A stretch of 64,000 bases of DNA from Nocardioides plantarum (GTDB lineage: Bacteria; Actinomycetota; Actinomycetes; Propionibacteriales; Nocardioidaceae). Where the stretch lies: assembly GCF_006346395.1 (NCBI RefSeq), contig NZ_VDMS01000001.1:1364001-1428000 (forward strand). The letters are read 5' to 3'. Below the pieces are notes generated by a model, which was not told where the DNA came from, ran no database searches, and saw nothing but the letters and a program-made list of their open reading frames with translations. The translations under genes were made by a program, and so were the position numbers. This document shows, piece by piece, positions 17,930 through 26,631 of the stretch; positions within the stretch are counted from its first letter, which is position 1; every line of letters begins with the position of its first letter.

Positions 17930-19528
17930 ATGACGACCGTCACGCCCGAGATCGCGACCGCCCGCCAGCACGCCCTGGGTGACCTGCCCCGCCGTACGGC
18001 GCAGCGGTTCCCCGACAAGCCGGCGATCATCGACGGTGCGACGTCGCTGACGTTCGCCGAGCTCGACGCCGTCGTCGACCGGGCCGGGGCGGCGATCTCC
18101 GCGGCCGGGCTGGTCAAGGGCGACACGCTCGCGCTGCTGTCCCACAACTGCTGGCAGTTCGCGGTGCTCGACTTCGCGACGGCGCGGGTGGGCGTGGTGC
18201 TGGTGCCGGTCAACTTCATGCTCGGGGCCGACGAGATCGCCTACATCCTCGAGCACAGCGAGGCCCGGGCGTTCGTCGTCGAGGACGCCCTGGTCGAGGT
18301 GGCCGAGCGAGCACTGGCCGGGCTCGACGTGCCGGTGCGGGCCGTCGTACGGCGGCAGGGCGACGACGAGGTTCGCGACGGGTGGGTCGACGCGCAGACC
18401 TGGTTCGAGCACGAGGGCGCTCCCCCGGCGGTGCTCGTCGGCGACGACGACCCCGTCCGGCTGATGTACACCTCCGGCACCGAGTCGCGGCCCAAGGGAG
18501 CGCTGCTCAGCAGCCGGGCGTTGATGTGGCAGTACGCCAGCGCCGCGCTCGACGGTGACTACCGGCCCGACGACGTCGAGCTGCACACGCTGCCGCTCTA
18601 CCACTGCGCGCAGCTCGACGTGTTCCTCGGCCCGGACGTCTGGCTCGGCACCACCTCGGTCCTCCTGCCCGGCCCCGACCCGGCTGCCGTGCTGGCGGCG
18701 ATCGCGGAGCACCGGGTGACGAAGTTCTTCGCCCCGCCGACGGTGTGGATCGGGCTGCTGCGCAGCCCCGGCTTCGACGACGCCGACCTGTCCTCGCTCG
18801 AGAAGGGCTACTACGGCGCCTCGCCAATGCCGGTCGAGGTCCTCAAGGAGATCCAGCAGCGGCTGCCCGCCGTCCGGCTGTGGAACTTCTACGGCCAGAC
18901 CGAGATGGCCCCGCTCGCGACCGCGCTCGGCCCCGACGAGCAGCTCTCGTACGCCGGGTCGGCCGGCCGTGCATCGCTCAACGTCGAGACCCGGATCGTC
19001 GACCCCGAGGGTGGCTCGGTCGAGCCGCTGCCGCCCGGTGAGGTCGGCGAGATCGTGCACCGTTCACCGCACGCGACGTTGGGCTACTACAAGGACGAGG
19101 CGAAGACCGCCGAGGCCTTCGCCCACGGCTGGTTCCACTCCGGCGACCTGGGCTACCTCGACGACGGCGGGCGCCTCTACGTCGTGGACCGCAAGAAGGA
19201 CATGATCAAGACCGGCGGTGAGAACGTCGCCAGCCGCGAGGTCGAGGAGGCCGTCTACACGATGCCCACCGTCGCGGAGGTCGCCGTCTTCGGCGTCAGC
19301 CACCCGCGCTGGGTCGAGGCCGTCGTGGCCGTCGTGGTGCCCAAGGCAGGCGAGTCCATCTCGCCGGACGAGGTGATCGCCCACTCCCGCTCGGTCCTGG
19401 CCGGTTACAAGACCCCCAAGTACGTCGTCGTGGTCGACGAGCTCCCCAAGAACCCCAGCGGCAAGATCCTCAAGCGCCAGCTGCGCGACGACCACGCCGA
19501 CCTCGCCGCCCGCTACGCCGAGTCCTGA
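17930..19528 (+). CDS. Acyl-CoA synthetase (AMP-binding, FadD-like)
   Basis: A 532-residue adenylate-forming enzyme that would activate a carboxylic acid to its CoA thioester. The P-loop reads LMYTSGTESRPKGAL, the A5 motif NFYGQTEM, A7 WFHSGDLGYLDDGGRLYVVDRKKD and A8 MIKTGGENVASREVE. The catalytic Lys is in NPSGKILKRQLR. The fatty-acid length cannot be told. TAGGTT lies six bases before the ATG. It converges on, and overlaps by 16 bases, a TetR-type regulator that may control it. Confidence 0.93.
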   Translation: MTTVTPEIATARQHALGDLPRRTAQRFPDKPAIIDGATSLTFAELDAVVDRAGAAISAAGLVKGDTLALLSHNCWQFAVLDFATARVGVVLVPVNFMLGADEIAYILEHSEARAFVVEDALVEVAERALAGLDVPVRAVVRRQGDDEVRDGWVDAQTWFEHEGAPPAVLVGDDDPVRLMYTSGTESRPKGALLSSRALMWQYASAALDGDYRPDDVELHTLPLYHCAQLDVFLGPDVWLGTTSVLLPGPDPAAVLAAIAEHRVTKFFAPPTVWIGLLRSPGFDDADLSSLEKGYYGASPMPVEVLKEIQQRLPAVRLWNFYGQTEMAPLATALGPDEQLSYAGSAGRASLNVETRIVDPEGGSVEPLPPGEVGEIVHRSPHATLGYYKDEAKTAEAFAHGWFHSGDLGYLDDGGRLYVVDRKKDMIKTGGENVASREVEEAVYTMPTVAEVAVFGVSHPRWVEAVVAVVVPKAGESISPDEVIAHSRSVLAGYKTPKYVVVVDELPKNPSGKILKRQLRDDHADLAARYAES

Positions 19529-20091
19529 CCGCCTAGGCTGGCGCCGGTCGGCACCAGCGCCTCGACCGCCAGATGCCAGGCCACGAGGGCCTGGTCACCG
19601 GGAAACGGCTGCCCGACGGAGCAGACCCGGTCACGCAGCCCCACCGCCGTGGCGTGCAGGGCATCGACGACCGCGTCCGCGAGACGTCGTCCGGCCCTCT
19701 CCTCCAGCGCGCGGCGCAGCAGTGCACGCTCCTGCTCCAGGACGTCGGCCACCCGGAACGACAGGACCGGGTCGGTGCGCCCGAGGTCCGAGGCCGTCAG
19801 CCACACGCAGGCATCGGCCACCTCCTCCGCCGTCGACGGCACCAGCCCGGCCGGGCCTCGGTCATAGACGGCCCGCCGCACCTCGCGCAGCCAACGGTCG
19901 CCGATCTCGCTGACCAGGAGTCCCCAGAGACGGGCCCGGTTGTCCCAGCGATGGGTCAGCGCGGGCCCGGTCACGTTCAGCTCGTGGGCGATGGCCCGCA
20001 CGCTGAGGCCACCGGCGCCCCTGGTCGCCAGGAGGTGGACCGCCGCGTCGCAGGCGCGCCCCAGGTCGCTCATGTCACCCCGGCCGTCCAT
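19513..20091 (-). CDS. TetR/AcrR-family regulator
   Basis: A TetR-type repressor of about 192 residues. The N-terminal HTH is clear: ACDAAVHLLATRGAGGLSVRAIAHELNVTGPALTHRW, with the Tyr/His-x-W ending typical of the family. The ligand-binding part has no recognisable relative. Several ATGs are possible (20103, 20091, 20073); 20091 is chosen. A longer start at 20196 would lie inside the palindrome that is probably its operator. Convergent overlap with the acyl-CoA synthetase suggests a fatty-acid or CoA-ester ligand (inference). Confidence 0.85.
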   Translation of the reverse strand: MDGRGDMSDLGRACDAAVHLLATRGAGGLSVRAIAHELNVTGPALTHRWDNRARLWGLLVSEIGDRWLREVRRAVYDRGPAGLVPSTAEEVADACVWLTASDLGRTDPVLSFRVADVLEQERALLRRALEERAGRRLADAVVDALHATAVGLRDRVCSVGQPFPGDQALVAWHLAVEALVPTGASLGGQDSA

Positions 20092-20185
20092 CACGTGACC
20101 CATCCTGGCCCGGTGGGCGCCGGTCCCGCGCGCGTCGTCCACAGGCCCCGCCAGCGGGCGATCGTCGGCCCGTCCGGACCGGGTG

Positions 20186-20222
20186 CCTTTCCGCATTCAC
20201 TCACCGGTTAGTGAACTCGAAA
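20186..20222. promoter_or_regulatory. Palindromic operator candidate before the TetR gene
   Basis: The core TTCACTCACCGGTTAGTGAA is a 20-base inverted repeat with one mismatch, flanked by CCTTTCCGCA. It lies in the promoter of the TetR gene, the normal place for an autoregulatory operator. A near-identical element with a perfect core occurs at 24725-24766. Confidence 0.65.
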
Positions 20223-20286
20223 TCCGCCACCGACTCCGAGCCGTGCAGCTCGGGCCGCGGCGCACGATCGCGGCCACCAAATCCAC

Positions 20287-20318
20287 GGCGGCGCCCTCCC
20301 AGGTGGGAGAGCGCCGCC
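20287..20318 (-). terminator. Hairpin terminator after the metalloprotease gene
   Basis: GGCGGCGC and CTCCC pair with GGGAG and GCGCCGCC around an AGGT loop, about 20 bases past the stop of the minus-strand metalloprotease gene. Confidence 0.65.
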
Positions 20319-20340
20319 GGGACGAACGAGCAGCAGTCGA

Positions 20341-22926
20341 TCAGCGAATGGCGATGTTCTTCGCGTTGACCGAGTAGAAGTAGTTGCTCGCGGCGTGGAC
20401 GATGATCCGCGCCTTGCTGGTGCGCACCCCGTTGGGGAGCTTCACGACGGCGTAGCCGTCGTTGGCCGTGCCCCAGGAGAGGGTGCGGTCCCAGGTCTGA
20501 CCGCCGTCGACCGAGAGGTAGAGGCGGACCTTGCTGGACAGCTTGTCGGTGCCGTTGACCGCCCAGCGCACGGCGAGCCGCGAGCCGGCCTTGGTCGACT
20601 GGCCGGTACGGGCCTGGGACTCGACCAGGAACGGGCCGGTCTTGGCGTCGATGCGCATCCGGACGTTGCGGTAGCCGACGCCGCCGCGGCCGTCACGCGC
20701 GGTGAGCCGGAAATGCATGATCCGGTTGCCATCGCCGTTGGTGCCGAGGTAGTCCTTGGTCGGCAGGAACTCGCTGAAGCACTCGACCGACTTGGCCGGC
20801 ACCGGCTTGTAGGTGCCGCCGTCGGGCGTCGGGCTGACCCCGGGGCAGCGTCCGGTCCGGGCGTTGGTGTTGCCCGACAGCACCTGCGAGAGGTCGGGGA
20901 AGAAGCGGGCGCCGTTGGCCGTGGCCAGGTTGATGCCCGGGGCCGGCGACTCCAGGGAACCGTCGTCGCTCACGTTGGCGGCCTTGCCGAAGACACGGAA
21001 CAGGGGACCGTAGGTCTTCTTGTTGTCGATCAGCAGGGTGCCGTCACCACCGGTGAGACCTCGGTCGGTCTGCTCCCAGAGGTAGGTCAGCTTGTCGCCG
21101 TCGGGGTCGACCGCCTTGCCGGTGAGCCGGAAGGGGGTGCGGATCGGCAGGGTGGTGGCCGAGGCGATCTTCTCGACGGTGGGGGCCTTGTCGGTCGTGG
21201 CCGCCGTGGTGCCGCCGCCGTTGTCGGCCGCGCCGCCCTTGGCGGTCTCGCCGACGATCGTGGTGACGCCGCCGGTGCCGGTGACGGTCAGCGCGTCGAC
21301 GTCGGTGTGGTCGCCGGGCGCGTCGGGCGCCGCGGTGGAGGCGAAGATGACCTGGAAGCCCGTCGGGGTGAGGTCCCCGATGGGGGCCGGGTAGTCGAAG
21401 CTGCTGTAGGGGTCGTAGCCCCAGGGAGCGACGGTGACGTCCTGGCCGGTCGCGGTCTCGATCGCGGTCTCGAGAGAAGCAGCGTCGTAGTTGTCGGGGG
21501 TGAAGGACACCGGGGTGCTGCCGTCGAAGGAGACGGTGAACCCGGAGCCGGACGCGCCGAAGCCGCTCAGCGACACCGTCTGCACCTCGACGACCGGCGC
21601 GAGCTCGGCGCCGGTGTAGGCGTTGACCTCGTCGAGGGTCTTGAAGGAGAAGTACGGGTCGGTGTGGGGCTGCAGGTCGTCCTGACGGCAGATGCCGGCG
21701 TAGGCCATCACCGAGGAGCCGGAGCCGGGCTCGACCGAGGTCCCGCCGTTGCGGTTGCCGCCGGAGCAGGAGCCCTGGACGCCGTTGAAGGTGTGGTTGC
21801 CGGCGAACTGATGACCCATCTCGTGGGCGACGTAGTCGATGGCGAAGAAGTCACCCTTGGGCTCGGGCAGGCCGGTGCAGCCGCCGCCCTTGTAGTCGGC
21901 ACCGACGACGCCGAGGTAGGCGACGCCGCCGCCGTTGTTGCCCAGCGCGATGTGGCCGATGTCGTAGTTGCTGGCGCCGATGACCTGACCGAGCACGAGG
22001 CGGTTGCGGGCGAGGGTGTCACCGCTGCAGAAGTCGAGGTCGCCGTAGTCGTCCTCGGGCGCACCGTCGGGGTAGATGCTCGTGCGGAAGCAGGGCTCGC
22101 CGCCACAGGGTCCGTCGGCACCGGTGGCCTTGGCGGCGGTGTCGAAGTTGAGCTTGTCGGTCTCGGGGATCAGCTGCAGCGAGATCGCGAGGTCCTCGCC
22201 GTAGATCTGGTTGACCCGGCTGATCAGCGTGGCCTTCTCGGCGAGCACGTTGTCGGAGCCGAAGTAGGCCGCGTACGACGGGTCGGAGGTCAGCGCGAGG
22301 CGGTAGCGCTTCTGAACCACCGTGCCCGAGGCGCGCGACGGGGTACCGGTGGAGCCCTTGTCGGCCTTGACGGCCGCGCGACGGACCTCGGGGGCCTCCT
22401 TCTCGGCGAAGGCCTCCTCGGGACGGGTGGTGGCGCTGCGGTAGAACGACAGGTGGGTGGTCGTGCCGCGACGGTCGTAGGCGGGGTCGACGTACCAGGC
22501 GGACTGGCCGTTGCCGCCGCGGACGGCGGCGTGGAAGCCCATCGGCGTCACGTCGAGCGCGACGGTCGTGGTCGGGTCGTCGGTGGCGTGCCCGGTGTAG
22601 GTGGCAATCTCGGGGTGGGCCTTGGCCAGCTCGGGCGCCAGCACGTCGGACCGGGTGACGGTGAAGCGCTCGCTCCCTCCGGTGGGGGTGGGGATGGCGA
22701 TCTCGCCGTCGGTCAGGTCGGCGCTGACCCGGCGCAGGTCGACGCGCAGCGCGGTGAAGCGCTCCGGCGAGACCCGGACCTTGTCGCCGCTCGGCTTGAA
22801 GCCGGAGATCGGCCGGAAGGCCGGGTCGGCCGCCGAGGACGACGTGGTCGAGATGGCCGCCGGCAGGACGCCGGCCGCGAGGACGAGCGCTGTGGCGGCC
22901 GCCAATCGGGTGGTACGTGAACGCAT
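20341..22926 (-). CDS. Secreted reprolysin-like (M12-type) zinc metalloprotease
   Basis: An 861-residue exported protein. The signal peptide is MRSRTTRLAAATALVLAAG followed by VLPAAISTTSSSAA. The zinc site HEMGHQFAGNH is at 368-378 (His368, Glu369, His372, His378), matching the HExxHxxGxxH/N metzincin type. A pro-region of ~150 residues comes first. A beta-rich inserted segment (~450-560) interrupts the region after the active site. A C-terminal half rich in beta strands ends in a sortilin-like or PKD-like repeat (WEQTDRGLTGGDG, LTARDGRGGVGYRNVRM). It likely degrades proteins outside the cell. Confidence 0.9.
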   Translation of the reverse strand: MRSRTTRLAAATALVLAAGVLPAAISTTSSSAADPAFRPISGFKPSGDKVRVSPERFTALRVDLRRVSADLTDGEIAIPTPTGGSERFTVTRSDVLAPELAKAHPEIATYTGHATDDPTTTVALDVTPMGFHAAVRGGNGQSAWYVDPAYDRRGTTTHLSFYRSATTRPEEAFAEKEAPEVRRAAVKADKGSTGTPSRASGTVVQKRYRLALTSDPSYAAYFGSDNVLAEKATLISRVNQIYGEDLAISLQLIPETDKLNFDTAAKATGADGPCGGEPCFRTSIYPDGAPEDDYGDLDFCSGDTLARNRLVLGQVIGASNYDIGHIALGNNGGGVAYLGVVGADYKGGGCTGLPEPKGDFFAIDYVAHEMGHQFAGNHTFNGVQGSCSGGNRNGGTSVEPGSGSSVMAYAGICRQDDLQPHTDPYFSFKTLDEVNAYTGAELAPVVEVQTVSLSGFGASGSGFTVSFDGSTPVSFTPDNYDAASLETAIETATGQDVTVAPWGYDPYSSFDYPAPIGDLTPTGFQVIFASTAAPDAPGDHTDVDALTVTGTGGVTTIVGETAKGGAADNGGGTTAATTDKAPTVEKIASATTLPIRTPFRLTGKAVDPDGDKLTYLWEQTDRGLTGGDGTLLIDNKKTYGPLFRVFGKAANVSDDGSLESPAPGINLATANGARFFPDLSQVLSGNTNARTGRCPGVSPTPDGGTYKPVPAKSVECFSEFLPTKDYLGTNGDGNRIMHFRLTARDGRGGVGYRNVRMRIDAKTGPFLVESQARTGQSTKAGSRLAVRWAVNGTDKLSSKVRLYLSVDGGQTWDRTLSWGTANDGYAVVKLPNGVRTSKARIIVHAASNYFYSVNAKNIAIR

Positions 22927-23047
22927 GTGTAGGTGCTCCCTCTCCCGCCCCGACCGCTCGACCGGGGGTCCCCGAACCTTAAGCCCGGGCGCCGACAGCC
23001 ACCATGCCCCTGCATCCGGCGATCTCCGGTTGTCTAGGTTGACGGAC

Positions 23048-23782
23048 GTGCAGGTGATCTTCGGTGCCGAGAGAGACGAGCTGGACGACGACGCCGTGCT
23101 GGCGGCCTACCCGTGGCCCGAGGAGGGGCCGTGGGTGCGGGCGATGATGGTGACGACCCTCGACGGCGCGGCCGCCGGGCCCGACGGGCTCAGCGGGTCG
23201 ATCTCCTCCAGCGTGGACAAGACCGTCTTCGACGCCGTACGCCGCCACGCCGACGCGGTGCTGGTGGGGGCGGGCACCATCCGGGCCGAGGGGTACGGCG
23301 CCCTGCGCGCCAAGGACGCCGACGCCGAGGCCCGCCGCGCGCAGGGCCAGGCGCAGGCCCCGGTGATCGCGATCGTCAGCCCGTCCCTCGACCTGCCGTG
23401 GGACAGCGAGCTCTTCACCGGCTCCACCGAGCCGCCGCTGGTCCTCACCACCCGGGCTCCCGACGAGGCCGCCCTCGCCCGGGCCCGCGAGGCCCGCGCG
23501 ACCGTCGTCCAGAGCGACTCCGACGACCTTCCGCCCAGGTTCCTGGTCGACACCCTCGTGCAGCGCGGGCTGCGCCGCATCGTGTGCGAGGGCGGACCGC
23601 GGCTGCTCGAGGCGGTGGCCCGTGCGGGCCTGGTCGACGAGGCCGACATCACCGTCTCACCGATGTTCGCCGGCCACGCCCACGTCACCCGGACCGAGGG
23701 TCTCGACCACGTCGTCGGCTTCGACCTCGTCCACGTGCTGACGGCCGAGGGGTTCCTGATGTGCCGCTACGTGCGACCCTGA
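23048..23782 (+). CDS. RibD C-terminal/dihydrofolate-reductase-like pyrimidine reductase
   Basis: A 244-residue NADPH-dependent reductase of the RibD_C superfamily. It shows WVRAMMVTTLDGAAAGPDGLSGSIS, the DAVLVGAGTIRAEGYGAL cofactor loop, LVQRGLRRIVCEGGPRLLEAVARAGLVDE and the closing strand. The deaminase half of RibD is absent, so it is either the separate reductase of riboflavin synthesis or a related reductase. The GTG at 23048 follows TAGGTT by seven bases. Five bases later a dihydropteroate-synthase homologue begins, which hints at a pterin-linked role. Confidence 0.85.
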   Translation: MQVIFGAERDELDDDAVLAAYPWPEEGPWVRAMMVTTLDGAAAGPDGLSGSISSSVDKTVFDAVRRHADAVLVGAGTIRAEGYGALRAKDADAEARRAQGQAQAPVIAIVSPSLDLPWDSELFTGSTEPPLVLTTRAPDEAALARAREARATVVQSDSDDLPPRFLVDTLVQRGLRRIVCEGGPRLLEAVARAGLVDEADITVSPMFAGHAHVTRTEGLDHVVGFDLVHVLTAEGFLMCRYVRP

Positions 23783-23787
23783 CGGCC

Positions 23788-24678
23788 GTGATCACGCTGC
23801 GAGAGCTCGCCCGGCTGGCCGCCCAGCACGCCGACGACCTCGACCACGAGGTGGAGCCGCTGCGGATCGGTGACCGCGAGATCGACACCGACGCCCGCGC
23901 GGCGATCATGGGCGTGCTCAACCTGTCGCGCGACTCGACCTACCGCGAGAGCGTGGTGACGTCGTACGACTCTGCGGTCCGCCGGGGACGGGTGCTCGTC
24001 GCGCAGGGCGCCGACGTGGTCGACGTGGGGGCCGAGTCCAGCAACGGCACCTCGGCGCGGGTCGGCGCCGACCAGCAGGTCGCGCGGCTGGTCCCGGTCG
24101 TGCGCGCCCTGACCGAGGCCGGCGTCCCGGTGTCGGTCGAGAGCTACGAACCGCCCGTGGTCGCGGCCTGCCTCGGGGCCGGCGCCCGGGTCCTCAACCT
24201 GACCGGGTCGAGCGCCGACGACGCGATGTTCGACCTGGCCGCCGAGCACGACGCGACGGTCGTGCTCTGCCACATCCTCGGCGACCACGCCCGCGCGCTC
24301 GACGGCAGCGACGTCGACGCGGACCCGTTCCCGGCGATGCTCGACGGCTTCGGCCGACGCATCGAGGAGGCCCGGGCCCGCGGGGTCCGCGGCATCGCGA
24401 TCGACCCGGGCCTCGGCTTCGGCTTCCGCCTCGGCGATCAGCGCGCGCGGGTCCGCCACCAGGCGTCGGTGCTGCTGGCGTCGTTCCGGCTGCGCCGGCT
24501 CGGCGTCCCGGTGTGCCACTCGCTGCCGCACTCATTCGAGCTGTTCGAGGACCAGTTCCGGGTCGCCGAGGGCATGTTCGCGGTGCTCGCGCACCTCGGC
24601 GGCACCGGGCTCTACCGCACCCACGAGGTGCCGCAGGTCGTCGCCGTCCTCGACGCGCTGCACACGCTCGAGGTCTGA
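23788..24678 (+). CDS. Dihydropteroate-synthase homologue (pterin-binding, divergent)
   Basis: A 296-residue TIM-barrel protein aligning along its length with FolP: MGVLNLSRDSTYRES (for GVLNVTPDSFSDGG), GADVVDVGAESSNGTS, VSVESYEPPVV, IDPGLGFGFR and a final YRTHEV. Several catalytic features are changed. The DGG loop is missing, StRPG is replaced, and the usual GxSRKsf segment is CHSLPHSFEL without its Lys. It is therefore probably a paralogue with another function rather than the folate enzyme, like the second FolP copy of mycobacteria. It is co-directional with the RibD_C reductase. Confidence 0.75.
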   Translation: MITLRELARLAAQHADDLDHEVEPLRIGDREIDTDARAAIMGVLNLSRDSTYRESVVTSYDSAVRRGRVLVAQGADVVDVGAESSNGTSARVGADQQVARLVPVVRALTEAGVPVSVESYEPPVVAACLGAGARVLNLTGSSADDAMFDLAAEHDATVVLCHILGDHARALDGSDVDADPFPAMLDGFGRRIEEARARGVRGIAIDPGLGFGFRLGDQRARVRHQASVLLASFRLRRLGVPVCHSLPHSFELFEDQFRVAEGMFAVLAHLGGTGLYRTHEVPQVVAVLDALHTLEV

Positions 24679-24724
24679 GCAGATCGACGTCCGGCCACGT
24701 GTCCGCCGAGGCCCGCGCGCACGG

Positions 24725-24766
24725 CCCTTTCCGCGTTCACTAACCGGTTAGTGAACGCGGAAAGGG
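24725..24766. terminator. Perfect 42-bp palindrome between convergent genes
   Basis: A perfectly self-complementary element centred at 24745/24746 with core TTCACTAACCGGTTAGTGAA and CCCTTTCCGCG/CGCGGAAAGGG arms. It lies between the stops of the DHPS-like gene and the esterase, where it could terminate both transcripts. It is a close relative of the TetR-promoter element at 20186-20222, so it could instead be a second binding site. Confidence 0.6.
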
Positions 24767-24771
24767 ACGGA

Positions 24772-25683
24772 TCACGAGCGGAGGAGGGCCCCGGCCCGGG
24801 CGGCGACGTCGGCCAACGCGGTGGCGGCAGCCGGGCTCATCAGGCCCATGTCGATGAAGCCGTGCACGAGCCCGTCGTAGCGGACCCGGACGACCGGGTT
24901 GCCCGCGGCCTCGAGCCGGTCCGCGTAGGCCTCCCCCTCGTCGCGCAGCGGGTCGAACTCGGCGGTGACGACCAGCGCGGGCGGGAGCTCCGAGAGGTCG
25001 CCCAGCAGCGGCGAGTGGCGCGGGTCGTCGAGGTCGGCGGTCTCCCCGAGGTAGTGCGCGGCGAACCACGTCATCGTCGCCATGTCGAGGAAGTAGCCCT
25101 CGCCGTTGTCGACGCGCGACGGGTAGTCGCCCGCCACGTGGGTGGCGGGATAGATCAGGACCTGCGCGTCGACCCGGTCGCGCAGCACCTGCGCCGCGAC
25201 GGCGGCCAGGTTGCCGCCGGCGGAGTCGCCCGCGACGCCCAGCCGGTCCCCGCCGCCGAGCTCGCCGAGGTGGTCGGCCGCCCACGCGACGGCGGCGAGG
25301 GTGTCCTCGACGGCCGCCGGGTACGGCGCCTCGGGCGCGAGCCGGTAGTCGACGGACAGCACGGCCAGCTCACCGTCGGCACAGATGCGCCGGCAGGTCT
25401 GGTCGTGGGTGTCGAGGTCGCCGATCACCCAGCCGCCACCGTGCAGGAAGACCAGGGTCGGCACCGCTCCCCCGCCTGCCGGCCGGTAGAGCCGCGCGGG
25501 CCGCTCGGCCACCGTCAGCTCCTCCACGCTCCCCACCGGCACCTGCGTCTCAGGCGTCACCAGGTCGACCGTCATCGCCCGGAACGCCTTGCGCGCGACC
25601 TCCGGCGTCGACTCGTGCATGGGCGGGTACGGCGCCGCCTCGATGAGCTCCAGCAGGGCCGCGGTTCCGGGGTCGAGAGGCAT
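24772..25683 (-). CDS. Alpha/beta-hydrolase esterase (HSL family)
   Basis: A 303-residue serine esterase of the hormone-sensitive-lipase group. The oxyanion motif is FLHGGGWVIGD, the nucleophile elbow GDSAGGNLA, the Asp in TAEFDPLRDEGEAYA and the His in GLVHGFIDM, so the catalytic triad is complete. It probably hydrolyses short acyl esters in the cytoplasm. The ATG follows TATCGT by seven bases. It may be tied to the TetR regulator through the shared palindrome next to its 3' end. Confidence 0.92.
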   Translation of the reverse strand: MPLDPGTAALLELIEAAPYPPMHESTPEVARKAFRAMTVDLVTPETQVPVGSVEELTVAERPARLYRPAGGGAVPTLVFLHGGGWVIGDLDTHDQTCRRICADGELAVLSVDYRLAPEAPYPAAVEDTLAAVAWAADHLGELGGGDRLGVAGDSAGGNLAAVAAQVLRDRVDAQVLIYPATHVAGDYPSRVDNGEGYFLDMATMTWFAAHYLGETADLDDPRHSPLLGDLSELPPALVVTAEFDPLRDEGEAYADRLEAAGNPVVRVRYDGLVHGFIDMGLMSPAAATALADVAARAGALLRS

Positions 25684-25710
25684 ACCGTCGACGATATCCG
25701 CGCGACGGTG

Positions 25711-25806
25711 ACGGTGGTCTCGAGGCTCGCTCCGCTCGCACCTCGACCGACGCGCTCGACGTCGGTCGAGGTGCGAGGAGCCCCAGCGACGAGCCTCGAG
25801 ACCCCC
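25711..25806. repeat. Dispersed inverted repeat copy
   Basis: Copy of the TCGAGG family in both orientations: GGTCTCGAGGCTCGCTCCGC, CTCGCACCTCGACCGACG, then GTCGGTCGAGGTGCGAGGAG and GCGACGAGCCTCGAGACC. It lies between the esterase promoter and the end of the amidase gene. Confidence 0.85.
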
Positions 25807-25818
25807 CGCAGCGACAGC

Positions 25819-26631
25819 TCAACCCAAGTAACCCCGCACCGCCGCCACCAACGCCTCGGCGTACCGCGCCCGCCCGGACGCCGACGTCATCACCCGCGCG
25901 TCGACCGGCGAGCGCATGTTGCCGAGCTCGACCATCACCGTCGGCACGTCGGACAGGTTGAGGGTGCCGAGGTCGCTGCGCACGTCGAGACCGTCGCCGC
26001 CGACGTACGTCGCGTAGGCGAAGCCGGCCTCCCGCAGCGCACGTCGTACGACGAGCGCGAACCGTCGCGACGAGGCGGCGATGTCGTCGGTCCAGGGGGC
26101 TCGGTCGGGTGGGGTGATCACGTGGAAGCCGTGCGCGTCGACGTCGTAGGAGCCGTCGGCGTGGATGCTGAGCTTGAGGTCGGCGCCGCTGTTGCCGGCG
26201 CGGCCACGGGCGTCGACGCACGGTCCCCACGCGCGCTCGGAGTTGCGGTCCCGGGTGAGGACGACGCGCGCCCCGAGCGCCTCGAGCCCGCGCGCCACGC
26301 GCCGCGAGACGGCCCAGGTGAGGGTGGCCTCGGGGTAGCCGGCGTCGGTCGCGGTGCCGGTGGTGTTGCAGGGCTTGCGGGTCCCGCCCGACGGGACGAG
26401 GCGGTTGACCTCGTCGGGGAAGTTGCGGTTGCCGAGCTGGTGACCGGGGTCCAGGACGACGACCCGCCCGGCGAGCGGGCGCTCCGGGGCCGGGTCAGTC
26501 GGCTCCACCGGGGTCGACGACGGCGACGAGCGGGGGGCCGAGGAGGCCGGCGCGTCCGGCTCCGGGTCACCCGAGGAGCAGCCGCCGACCAGGACCAGGA
26601 CGAGCACCAGGAGCGCGGCGCCCGCCCTCAC
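25819..26631 (-). CDS. N-acetylmuramoyl-L-alanine amidase, lipoprotein
   Basis: A 270-residue cell-wall amidase (Amidase_3, zinc-dependent) that would cleave the peptide stem from muramic acid. The start GTG 26631 overlaps the epimerase stop (GTGA) and gives a short signal with a lipobox: VRAGAALLVLVLVLVGGCSS, Cys about residue 18. A Ser/Pro-rich linker precedes the catalytic domain: VVVLDPGHQLGN with zinc His, the Arg-rich RVVLTRDRN, KLSIHADGS with the second His, and VMVELGNMR with catalytic Glu. It sits at the edge of the surface-polysaccharide locus. Confidence 0.88.
   Translation of the reverse strand: MRAGAALLVLVLVLVGGCSSGDPEPDAPASSAPRSSPSSTPVEPTDPAPERPLAGRVVVLDPGHQLGNRNFPDEVNRLVPSGGTRKPCNTTGTATDAGYPEATLTWAVSRRVARGLEALGARVVLTRDRNSERAWGPCVDARGRAGNSGADLKLSIHADGSYDVDAHGFHVITPPDRAPWTDDIAASSRRFALVVRRALREAGFAYATYVGGDGLDVRSDLGTLNLSDVPTVMVELGNMRSPVDARVMTSASGRARYAEALVAAVRGYLG

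Noticed and set aside
20395..22920. 841-codon plus-strand frame
   Set aside because: Antisense mirror of the metalloprotease gene; no motifs.
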